From: Promicromonospora sp. MEB111 | GTDB lineage: Bacteria; Actinomycetota; Actinomycetes; Actinomycetales; Cellulomonadaceae | Length of the DNA stretch: 64,000 nt | Reading direction: 5' to 3' | NCBI RefSeq assembly: GCF_030209445.1 | Contig: NZ_JARVSD010000011.1 | Location: 1-64,000 of the forward strand | Shown: positions 41,292 to 48,614 of the stretch, piece by piece | Layout of the letters: the number at the start of each line of letters is the position of its first letter | How positions within the stretch are numbered: position 1 is the stretch's first letter | Position numbers and translations under genes: made by a program | Notes under the pieces: generated by a model | What the model was told of the DNA's origin: nothing | Database searches by the model: none | What the model saw: only the letters and a program-made list of their open reading frames with translations

Positions 41292-42664
41292 GGCTGACCT
41301 GGGCCCAGCCCGAGGACCTGCTGGCGCACGAGCTCGTGCAGTCGGCGGCCGAGGGCAAGGACGTCGCCGACGTCCGCGGCCGCTGGGTCGCGGCGGGCGG
41401 CGACCCGACGCCGGCCGTGAGCGGCGCCGGCCCGGTGCCGGCGCCGCCGGCGCTGCGCGCGCTGGCGCGCGACCTGCTGGACGAGCTGGACGCCCTGCCT
41501 GCGCCGTCCTTGGCCCCGGCCACGTGGGACGACGTCGAGGCCCTGCTCCCGCCCGCCCCGTCGCTGCCGAGCCGCCCGGCCGGAGGGGACGCCGCCTACG
41601 CCGCCCGGGTCCAGGGCGCCTGGACCGGCCGGGCCGCGGGCTGCCTGCTCGGCAAGCCCGTGGAGAAGATCCCGCGGGCGGGCATCGAGGAGATCCTGCG
41701 GTCCACCGGCCGCTGGCCGCTCGACCGCTGGTTCACGGCCGTCGGCCTGCCCGACGACGTCGCGGCGCGCTGGCCGTGGAACCGCCGGTCGGCGCCGACG
41801 TCGCTGGAGGAGAACATCCACGGCATGCCGGAGGACGACGACCTCAACTACCCGATCCTGGCCCTGGCGCTCCTGGAGCGGCACGGCCGCGGGTTCACCA
41901 CGGACGACGTGGCGCAGCTCTGGCTGGACAACCTGCCCGCCGGGCGCACCTTCACCGCCGAGCGCGCTGCCTACCGCAACATCCTCGACGCGGTGCCCGT
42001 GCCGGAGACGGCCACGCACCACAACCCGTTCCGCGAGTGGATCGGCGCGCTCATCCGCACCGACCTGCTCGGCTGGGTCTCGCCCGGTGACGTGCGCGGG
42101 GCGGCCCGGCTGGCCTGGGCCGACGCCCGGCTCAGCCACACCCGCGACGGGGTCTACGGGGCGATGTGGGCGGCCGGGCTGGCCGCCGCCGCGATGGTCG
42201 CCGAGAGCGTCGAGGACGTGCTCGACGCCGCGGACGCCGTCGTACCGCCGGGCAGCGGGCTGGCCGCCGCCGTGGCGCTCGGCCGGTCGCTCGGGCGCGA
42301 CAACGACGGGAGCGAGGCGGGCGTGCGCGCCGGGCTCGACCGCATCCACGCCGAGTACGGGCACCTGCACTGGGTGCACACGCTGAACAACGCTGCCGTC
42401 ATCGCGTTCGCGCTGTCCGCGGGCCGGGGCGACTTCGGGGCGAGCGTCTCGATCGCCGTCCCGGCGGGCTGGGACACGGACTCGGCGGCGGCGACCGTGG
42501 GCGGCGTGGCCGGGGCTCTTCTGGGCGTCGACGGGATCGGCGAGCGGTGGACCGCACCCCTGGACGGGCGTATCGCGACCTCCCTGCCGGGCGGGGAGCA
42601 GCGCATCGCCGACCTCGCGGCGCGTACCGTGGCGCTGGTGGAGCCCGCCGGAGGTGCCGCATGA
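41288..42664 (+). CDS. ADP-ribosylglycohydrolase-family protein (second, divergent copy)
   Basis: A 458-residue ARH-family protein with about 100 extra N-terminal residues, Pro/Ala-rich after residue 40. Motifs: GAWTGRAAGCLLGKPVE, PEDDDLNYPI (about 181-190) and GWDTDSAAATVGGVAGALLG. It differs clearly from the first copy, so the two probably act on different bonds or steps. Start GTG overlaps the first ARH stop by 4 bases, and the ribokinase gene overlaps its stop. Confidence 0.82.
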   Translation: MRLTWAQPEDLLAHELVQSAAEGKDVADVRGRWVAAGGDPTPAVSGAGPVPAPPALRALARDLLDELDALPAPSLAPATWDDVEALLPPAPSLPSRPAGGDAAYAARVQGAWTGRAAGCLLGKPVEKIPRAGIEEILRSTGRWPLDRWFTAVGLPDDVAARWPWNRRSAPTSLEENIHGMPEDDDLNYPILALALLERHGRGFTTDDVAQLWLDNLPAGRTFTAERAAYRNILDAVPVPETATHHNPFREWIGALIRTDLLGWVSPGDVRGAARLAWADARLSHTRDGVYGAMWAAGLAAAAMVAESVEDVLDAADAVVPPGSGLAAAVALGRSLGRDNDGSEAGVRAGLDRIHAEYGHLHWVHTLNNAAVIAFALSAGRGDFGASVSIAVPAGWDTDSAAATVGGVAGALLGVDGIGERWTAPLDGRIATSLPGGEQRIADLAARTVALVEPAGGAA

Positions 42665-43593
42665 CCGGGCAGGTCGTGGTGGTCGGGTCGGCGAACGTCG
42701 ACCTGGTGGTCGACGTGCCCCGGCACCCCGCCGGCGGCGAGACCATCCTGGGCGGCGACCTGCGCCGCACACCGGGCGGCAAGGGCGCCAACCAGGCCGT
42801 CGCCGCGGCGCGGGCCGGGGGAGCCGACACCACGTTCGTGGGGGCGCTGGGCCGGGACGAGTCCGGGGAGCTGCTGCTCGCCTCGCTCGCCGGTGCGGGC
42901 GTGCGGACCGACACGGTCGAACGCGTCGACGCCCCCACCGGCACGGCGCTGATCACCGTGTCGCCCGACGGCGAGAACGCCATCGTCGTGGCGCCCGGCG
43001 CCAACTCGCGGGTGCGGGTCGGCGCGGCGCAGGCCCGCCGGATCGCGGCCGCCGACGTCGTCCTGGCGCAGCTCGAGATCCCGCTCGACACCGTGATCGC
43101 GGCCGCCCGGGAACGCCGCGCGGGCGCGTTGTTCGTGCTCAACGCGGCGCCGTCGCGCGACCTGCCCGACGCCCTGTGGGACCAGCTCGACGTGCTCGTG
43201 GTCAACGAGCACGAGGCGGCGGACCTGGCGGGGGCGGGCTCCGGCGCCGCCACCCCCGAGGAGCTCGCGGCCGCGCTGCTGGCCCGTGTGCCGGCGGTCG
43301 TCGTGACCCTCGGCGCGGCCGGAAGCCTGGTGGCCGAGCGCGGTGCGGACGCCGTCCGCGTCCCGGCCGCGAAGGTCGCGGCGGTGGACACGACGGGCGC
43401 CGGTGACACGTACTGCGGCGTGCTCGCGGCGTCCCTGGCCGGCTCAGGTCGGGCCGGCTCCGGCCTCCTGCGGGCGGCACACCTGGCCGGGTCCGCCGGG
43501 GCGCTCGCCGTCACGCGGCCGGGGGCGCAGGACGCCGTGCCCGACGTGGCCGACGTCGTCGCGCTGGCAGAGACTCTCGGAAAGGCATCATGA
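42661..43593 (+). CDS. Ribokinase-type PfkB sugar kinase
   Basis: A 310-residue PfkB kinase. The N-terminal signature VVVVGSANVDLVVDVPRHP, the GGKGANQAVAAARAGG motif and the C-terminal anion-hole motif VDTTGAGDTYCGVLAA with the catalytic Asp support ribokinase (ribose to ribose 5-phosphate). It directly follows two ADP-ribosylglycohydrolase-family genes with a 4-base overlap, so ribose released by them is the likely substrate. Another sugar or nucleoside is possible. Confidence 0.88.
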   Translation: MTGQVVVVGSANVDLVVDVPRHPAGGETILGGDLRRTPGGKGANQAVAAARAGGADTTFVGALGRDESGELLLASLAGAGVRTDTVERVDAPTGTALITVSPDGENAIVVAPGANSRVRVGAAQARRIAAADVVLAQLEIPLDTVIAAARERRAGALFVLNAAPSRDLPDALWDQLDVLVVNEHEAADLAGAGSGAATPEELAAALLARVPAVVVTLGAAGSLVAERGADAVRVPAAKVAAVDTTGAGDTYCGVLAASLAGSGRAGSGLLRAAHLAGSAGALAVTRPGAQDAVPDVADVVALAETLGKAS

Positions 43594-45650
43594 GCTACAC
43601 GTTCAACCCCCTGGTCCCGCGGCCGATCGACCGGCCCACCGAGGTCGCGACCGGGGCCTTGACCCCGGAGGCGAGCGAGGCGCTCGACCAGGCCAAGATC
43701 TTCTCCGGGCCCGCCGACCCGGCCGACCGCCCGGCGTGGCGCGAGACGCTGCGGGCCTGGCGGTCCGACGCCCGCGACCGGCACGGCTACACCGGCGCCG
43801 CGTACGCGCGCCCGGAGGCCGCGTGGGCGGCGCGGTGCAGCACGGTGGCGCAGGTCTGGCTGTGGGACGAGCTGCTCTACTCGTTCGAGGAGGAGCGTTT
43901 CACGCCGGAGCGGTTCCTCGCCGACGCCCGGGAGCGGTTCGGAGGGCTGGACGCCGTCGTGCTGTGGCACGCCTACCCGGTGATCGGGCTGGACGACCGC
44001 AACCAGTGGGACTTCTACCGCGACGTGCCCGGCCTGGCCTCGCTCGTGGCGACGTTCCACGACGCCGGCCTGCACGTCTTCGTCGACTACAACCCGTGGG
44101 ACGTCGGCACGCGGCGCGGGGCGGACGACCTCACGGAGCTCGCCGCGGTCGTGCGCGAGCTCGGGGCGGACGGCGTCTTCCTGGACACCCTGAAGAAGGC
44201 CGAGCCCGAACTGGTCGCGCGCCTGGAGGGGGCGCGGCCCGGGATCGTGCTGGAGGGCGAGTCCAAGCTGCCCGTCGAGCGCATCGAGGACCACTCCTCC
44301 TCGTGGGCGCAGTTCTTCGCCGACTCCCCGGTGCCCGGCGTGCTCCGGGCGCACTGGTACGAGCGCCGGCACATGCAGCATCACGTACGGCGCTGGCACC
44401 GTGACCACTCCGAGGAGCTCCAGTCCGCGTGGCTGAACGGCGTGGGCGTGATGGTGTGGGAGGTCGTCTTCGGCGTCTGGGTCGGGTGGTCCCGGCGGGA
44501 CGCCGCGACCGTGCGCCGCCTCGTCACGGTCCAGCGGGCCGCCGGCGACCTGCTGCTCGACGGCGAGTGGACGCCGCTGGCGCCGCTCTCCGACGAGGCC
44601 GAGGCCGCGGGCGTGTACGCGTCGCGGTGGTCGCTGGACGGCGTCACGCTGTGGACGCTGGTGAACCGGGGCGAGGCCGACTACGCGGGGCCGGTACTGG
44701 CCGCGGGCGCCGCGGAGCGGGCGGCCGGCCGGCTGGTGCCGCTCACGGAGCCGTCGGCCGCCGCGGACGTCGTCGTCCCCGGCCGCGGTATCGCGGCCCT
44801 GCTGCACTTTTCTCCGGGCGCCGCCGAGCCGGCCTGGCTGCCGGACCTGCTCGATGCGCTGCGCGGGATGCCGCACGACGCCGACTCCCGGTTCCCGCAC
44901 CGGCTGGCGCGTCGCGTCGGCGTGTCGGACGCACAGGTCACCCCGGTGACCTACACGTCTGTCAGGGCGGCTCCGCCGAAGAGCACCCCGGAGCCGGACG
45001 CCGTCGTCGTCCCCGCGGGCGACTACGTGCTCACCGTGCGCTACCGCGCGCGGGAGACCGGGATGTACCAGGGCGCGCCGTACGTGGACGAGTGGAAGCC
45101 GCTGCCGCCGCGTCTGCACGACGCGCGCACGCTGCAGCGCGACGGCGTCCTCGCGGCGCCGGTCGCGGTCGCGGAGGCCGAGGTGACGAACGCGCAGTTC
45201 GCGGCGTTCCTCGACGCGACGGGCTATGCGCCCGCCGAGCCGCACCGGTTCCTCGCGCACTGGTCCGACGGGAGCCCGGCCGCGGGTACCGAGGACGAGC
45301 CGGTGACGTACGTCGACCTCGACGACGCCCGCGCCTACTGCGCCTGGCGCGGCGGGCGGCTGCCCACGGAGGACGAGTGGCAGCTCGCGGGCGAGGCCCG
45401 GCCGTCGTCCTTCGGGGTGGAGCGGCCCGGCGTCGCCGTCTGGAGCTGGACCGAGAGCGAGCACAGCGACGGCCGCACCCGGTTCGTCATGCTCAAGGGC
45501 GGCAGCGACCACCGCGCCGCGGACTCCGACTGGTACGTCGAGGGCGGGCGGCACGCGCCGGACTACTCGGTGAAGCTGCTGCTCCCGGGCCTCGGGCTCG
45601 CCCGGAGCGCCACGGTGGGGTTCCGGTGCGCGTGGGAGGTGTCGGCATGA
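43590..45650 (+). CDS. TIM-barrel glycosidase-like protein fused to formylglycine-enzyme-like domain
   Basis: A 686-residue two-part protein. Residues about 60-300 look like a glycosidase-type barrel (VVLWHAYPVIGLDDRNQWDF, LHVFVDYNPWDVGT, VLEGESKLPVERIEDHSSSW), followed by a beta region (about 330-420). Residues about 450-685 match the FGE-sulfatase/SUMF1 fold (VTNAQFAAFLDATGY, DARAYCAWRGGRLPTEDEWQ, final VGFRCAWE). Only one Cys is seen in the fold's middle, so true formylglycine activity is doubtful. No signal peptide. It overlaps both neighbours by 4 bases. The function is unknown. Confidence 0.75.
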   Translation: MSYTFNPLVPRPIDRPTEVATGALTPEASEALDQAKIFSGPADPADRPAWRETLRAWRSDARDRHGYTGAAYARPEAAWAARCSTVAQVWLWDELLYSFEEERFTPERFLADARERFGGLDAVVLWHAYPVIGLDDRNQWDFYRDVPGLASLVATFHDAGLHVFVDYNPWDVGTRRGADDLTELAAVVRELGADGVFLDTLKKAEPELVARLEGARPGIVLEGESKLPVERIEDHSSSWAQFFADSPVPGVLRAHWYERRHMQHHVRRWHRDHSEELQSAWLNGVGVMVWEVVFGVWVGWSRRDAATVRRLVTVQRAAGDLLLDGEWTPLAPLSDEAEAAGVYASRWSLDGVTLWTLVNRGEADYAGPVLAAGAAERAAGRLVPLTEPSAAADVVVPGRGIAALLHFSPGAAEPAWLPDLLDALRGMPHDADSRFPHRLARRVGVSDAQVTPVTYTSVRAAPPKSTPEPDAVVVPAGDYVLTVRYRARETGMYQGAPYVDEWKPLPPRLHDARTLQRDGVLAAPVAVAEAEVTNAQFAAFLDATGYAPAEPHRFLAHWSDGSPAAGTEDEPVTYVDLDDARAYCAWRGGRLPTEDEWQLAGEARPSSFGVERPGVAVWSWTESEHSDGRTRFVMLKGGSDHRAADSDWYVEGGRHAPDYSVKLLLPGLGLARSATVGFRCAWEVSA

Positions 45651-46855
45651 GCGTGTCGCGCGATCCCGCGGTCGGCGCCCTGGCGGGCCTGCGCGTCGTG
45701 GACGCGTCCACGCTGTTCGCGGGGCCGATGGCGGCGATGCACCTGGGTGACCTGGGTGCCTCCGTGATCAAGGTGGAGCACCCGGTCAAGGCCGACCCGT
45801 CGCGCACGCACGGGGCCGCGAAGGACGGCGTCAACCTCTGGTGGAAGACGCTGGGGCGCAACAAGCGCACCGTCACGGCGAACCTTGGTTCGGACGGCGG
45901 GCGCGAGGTGTTCCTCGCGCTGGCCGAGCGGGCCGACGTGGTGATCGAGAACTTCCGGCCCGGCACGCTCGAACGCTGGGGCCTGGGCTACGAGGAGCTG
46001 TCGGCGCGCAACCCGCGCCTCGTGCTCGCGCGGGTCTCGGGCTTCGGGCAGACCGGCCCGTACCGCACACGCCCGGGGTTCGGCACGCTCGCGGAGGCGA
46101 TGAGCGGGTTCGCGGCGATGACCGGCGAGGCCGACGGCCCGCCCACGCTGCCGCCCTTCGGCCTGGCCGACGGCGTCGCGTCGCTCGCCACCGCGTTCGC
46201 GATCATGACGGCACTCTCGGCGCGCGACCGGACCGGCCGGGGGCAGGTCGTGGACACCGCGATCGTCGAGCCGATCCTCGCGATGCTCGGGCCGCAGATC
46301 ACGCGCTGGGACCAGCTCGGGACCGTGCAGGCGCGGACCGGCAACCGGTCGAGCAACAACGCGCCGCGCAACACCTACCGCACCAGCGACGGGCACTGGG
46401 TGGCCGTCTCCACGTCGGCGCAGTCGATCGCGGAGCGGGTGATGCGGCTGGTCGGGCGGCCGGAGCTGGTGGACGAGCCCTGGTTCGCGCGCGGCGTGGA
46501 CCGGGCGCGGCACGCGGACGAGCTCGACGCCGCCGTCGGCGGCTGGATCGCGGAGCGCACCCGGGACGAGGTGGTGAAGGCGTTCGAGGAGGCCCAGGCC
46601 GCCGTCGCCCCCGTGTACGACGCGCGGGACATCGTGGCCGACCCCCAGTTCCAGGCCCTCGGGACCATCCACGAGATCGAGGACCCCGAGCTGGGGCCGA
46701 TGCTCATGCAGGGACCGCTCTTCCGGCTCTCGGAGAACGACGGCGTCATCCAGTTCACGGGCCGGCCGCACGGCGCGGACACGGACGAGGTGCTGGGGGA
46801 GCTGGGCTTTTCCGCCGAGCGCGTGGCGGAGCTGCGGGAGGAGGGGGCGGTATGA
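45647..46855 (+). CDS. CaiB/BaiF CoA-transferase (family III)
   Basis: A 402-residue enzyme that moves CoA between carboxylic acids. N-terminal LRVVDASTLFAGPMAAMHLG and DLGASVIKVEHP are characteristic; GRNKRTVTANLGSDGGREV and SGFGQTGPYRTRPGFG follow, and the Asp in PFGLADGVASL fits the catalytic aspartate. It overlaps both neighbours by 4 bases. With the CitE-like lyase next to it, it would activate and then split an acid derived from the non-sugar part of the substrate. Confidence 0.9.
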   Translation: MSVSRDPAVGALAGLRVVDASTLFAGPMAAMHLGDLGASVIKVEHPVKADPSRTHGAAKDGVNLWWKTLGRNKRTVTANLGSDGGREVFLALAERADVVIENFRPGTLERWGLGYEELSARNPRLVLARVSGFGQTGPYRTRPGFGTLAEAMSGFAAMTGEADGPPTLPPFGLADGVASLATAFAIMTALSARDRTGRGQVVDTAIVEPILAMLGPQITRWDQLGTVQARTGNRSSNNAPRNTYRTSDGHWVAVSTSAQSIAERVMRLVGRPELVDEPWFARGVDRARHADELDAAVGGWIAERTRDEVVKAFEEAQAAVAPVYDARDIVADPQFQALGTIHEIEDPELGPMLMQGPLFRLSENDGVIQFTGRPHGADTDEVLGELGFSAERVAELREEGAV

Positions 46856-47673
46856 CGCCGCTGACCCTGCTCTACGTGCCCGGCGACCGGCCCGACCGGG
46901 TGGCCAAGGCACTGGCCTCGGACGCCGACGTGGTGCTGGTCGACCTGGAGGACGCCGTCGCGCCGTCGCACAAGGCGGAGGCGCGGGACAACGCGGCCCG
47001 GCTGCTGGCGGGCCTGCCGGACGGGCTGGTCCAGGTGCGGATCAACCACGGCAGCAGCCGGTGGCACGCCGACGACGTTGCGATGCTCGCGGCCCTGCCG
47101 CTCGCCGTCGGCGCCCGTGTGCCCAAGGTGGAGTCCGCCGCGGAGGTGCGGGACCTCGCGGCCGCGCTGCCCGGCCGGGCGCTGCACCTGCTGGTCGAGT
47201 CGGCGCTCGGCGTCGAGCGGGCCTTCGAGCTGGCGACGGCGTCGCCGCAGGTGCGGTCGATCGGGCTGGGGGAGGCGGACCTGCGCTCCGACCTGCGAGT
47301 CGACGGCGAGGAGGGACTGCTCTGGGCGCGCAGCCGGGTGGTGGTCGCGGCCCGGGCGGCGGGGCTGGTGCCGCCAGTGATGTCGGCGTTCACGAACGTG
47401 CGGGACCTGGACGGGCTGGCGGCGTCGTGCCGGGCCGGGCGGGCGCTGGGCTTCTGCGGCCGGACGGCGATCCACCCGGGGCAGCTCCACACGATCCGGG
47501 CGGCGTTTCTGCCCTCGGCCGAGGAGGTCGCCGCGGCGCGCGAGGTGCTGGCGCGGGTCGGCGCCGCCGCCACCGAGGGTGTGGGTGCCGTGGCCCTGAC
47601 GGACGGGACGTTCCTCGACGTGGCGATGGTGGAACGGGCGCGGTGGGTGGTGGAGCTGGGGGAGAAGCGATAG
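46852..47673 (+). CDS. HpcH/HpaI-CitE family CoA-ester lyase
   Basis: A 273-residue TIM-barrel lyase of the citrate-lyase beta/malyl-CoA lyase type. VDLEDAVAPSHKAEAR, LLVESALGVERAFELA and IGLGEADLRSDLRV hold the conserved Asp, Glu and Asp of the metal and CoA site; GFCGRTAIHPGQL is typical of the family. It would cleave a beta-hydroxyacyl-CoA to acetyl- or propionyl-CoA plus an oxoacid. It is the last gene of the eleven-gene operon. Confidence 0.88.
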   Translation: MTPLTLLYVPGDRPDRVAKALASDADVVLVDLEDAVAPSHKAEARDNAARLLAGLPDGLVQVRINHGSSRWHADDVAMLAALPLAVGARVPKVESAAEVRDLAAALPGRALHLLVESALGVERAFELATASPQVRSIGLGEADLRSDLRVDGEEGLLWARSRVVVAARAAGLVPPVMSAFTNVRDLDGLAASCRAGRALGFCGRTAIHPGQLHTIRAAFLPSAEEVAAAREVLARVGAAATEGVGAVALTDGTFLDVAMVERARWVVELGEKR

Positions 47674-47694
47674 ATTTCTATCGTTTTTCGATAG
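47668..47694. promoter_or_regulatory. Alternating CGATAG/CTATCG operator
   Basis: Three consecutive arms, CGATAG-ATTT-CTATCG-TTTTT-CGATAG, directly before the DUF2975 gene. The first arm overlaps the end of the lyase gene. The site can form either of two hairpins or bind a dimer; binding by the downstream HTH protein is inferred. Confidence 0.6.
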
Positions 47695-47701
47695 GAGGGC
47701 C

Positions 47702-48208
47702 ATGAATCCGCTCGCCACGAGGCTCCTGCGCCTCGTCATCGTGCTTCTCTTCCTGGGCGTCGCGCTGGTGCAGCTCGTGGTGCTCCCGGAGCTCTCGGCC
47801 GGCGTCGCGTCGTCCTATCCCGAGGCCGCTAGCCTTCGGGTGCCCACTCTCGCCTGGTCGATCGCCGTGCTGGTGCCGGCTCAGGTGGTCCTCGTCGGTA
47901 TCTGGCGGCTGCTCGCCCTGGTCCGTCGCGATGCGGTGTTCTCGCCCGACGCGTTCCGGTGGGTCGACCTGATCGTCTGGGCATCCGTCGGCGCCTGCGT
48001 GCTCGCGCTCGGCCTCCTGAGCTGGCTGACGGTGCGGACCCTGGACTTCGGGATGCAGCCGGGCATCGGGCTCGCGCTCATCGGGTGCGCCGTGCTCGCG
48101 GGCGGGATCGCCCTGCTGGTCGTCGTCCTGCGCGGCCTGCTGGTCAAGGCCGTCGGGTGGAAGGGCGAGGCGGCGGCGCTCCGGATCGAGCTCGACGAGG
48201 TGATCTGA
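47702..48208 (+). CDS. DUF2975 membrane protein
   Basis: A 168-residue membrane protein with four helices (LRLVIVLLFLGVALVQLVVL, TLAWSIAVLVPAQVVLVGIW, WVDLIVWASVGACVLALGLL, IGLALIGCAVLAGGIALLVV) and a short loop RRDAVFSPDAFRWVD, typical of DUF2975. Function unknown; the family nearly always sits with a small Xre-type regulator, as here (1-base overlap). AGGAGG lies just upstream of ATG inside or next to the CGATAG repeats. Confidence 0.82.
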   Translation: MNPLATRLLRLVIVLLFLGVALVQLVVLPELSAGVASSYPEAASLRVPTLAWSIAVLVPAQVVLVGIWRLLALVRRDAVFSPDAFRWVDLIVWASVGACVLALGLLSWLTVRTLDFGMQPGIGLALIGCAVLAGGIALLVVVLRGLLVKAVGWKGEAAALRIELDEVI

Positions 48209-48438
48209 TGCCGATCGTCGTGGACATCGACGTCATGCTCGCGCGCCGCAAGATGTCCGTGGGGGAGCTTGCCGAGCGGGTCGGGATCACCCCGGCGAAC
48301 CTCGCGGTCCTGAAGAACGGCCGCGCCAAGGCGGTCCGGTTCACGACGCTCGACGCGCTCTGCGCGGCCCTCGAGTGCCAGCCGGGCGACCTGATCAGGT
48401 ATGTCCCGGGTGGCGACACGGTGTTGCCGGAGGGCTGA
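48208..48438 (+). CDS. Small Xre/YozG-like helix-turn-helix regulator
   Basis: A 76-residue DNA-binding protein consisting of one helix-turn-helix: MLARRKMSVGELAERVGITP, NLAVLKNGRAKAVRFTTLDA and LCAALECQPGDLIRYVP, the pattern of the YozG type. It is translationally coupled to the DUF2975 gene and probably represses the pair through the CGATAG repeats. Its 3' end contains the first unit of the repeat array. Confidence 0.85.
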   Translation: MPIVVDIDVMLARRKMSVGELAERVGITPANLAVLKNGRAKAVRFTTLDALCAALECQPGDLIRYVPGGDTVLPEG

Positions 48439-48536
48439 CGGGGGCTTGGCGGAGGGCTATCGGGGGCTTGCTGGAGGGCTGTCGGAGCGCTGGAGGGGCG
48501 TCACGGAGGGCTGACGGGAGCCTGACAGAGGGCCGG
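48428..48536. repeat. Imperfect ~22-bp tandem repeat array
   Basis: Degenerate units with core GGAGGGCTGACGGG: 48428-48449, 48450-48472, a longer variant 48473-48503, 48504-48525 and a partial copy to 48536. The first unit includes the HTH gene's stop codon. No spacers of constant length, so not CRISPR. It fills the gap between the HTH gene and the HNH element. Confidence 0.7.
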
Positions 48537-48614
48537 GCCCGGGGTGAATTCTGCTGTGGGCAGATGGGGTCGGTTCGACGAGCGGTGCGAACGTGTGTGT
48601 CATAGGTTGATGGC

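Noticed and set aside
40122-42664. Toxin/antitoxin or DraT/DraG-type protein de-ADP-ribosylation
   Set aside because: No ADP-ribosyltransferase or nitrogenase gene is near; transport, ribokinase and CoA genes point to catabolism.
43590-45650. Sulfatase-maturating enzyme
   Set aside because: No sulfatase in the window and the usual FGE cysteine pair is not evident.
48428-48536. CRISPR-like array
   Set aside because: Units are degenerate, adjacent without spacers, and no cas genes are near.
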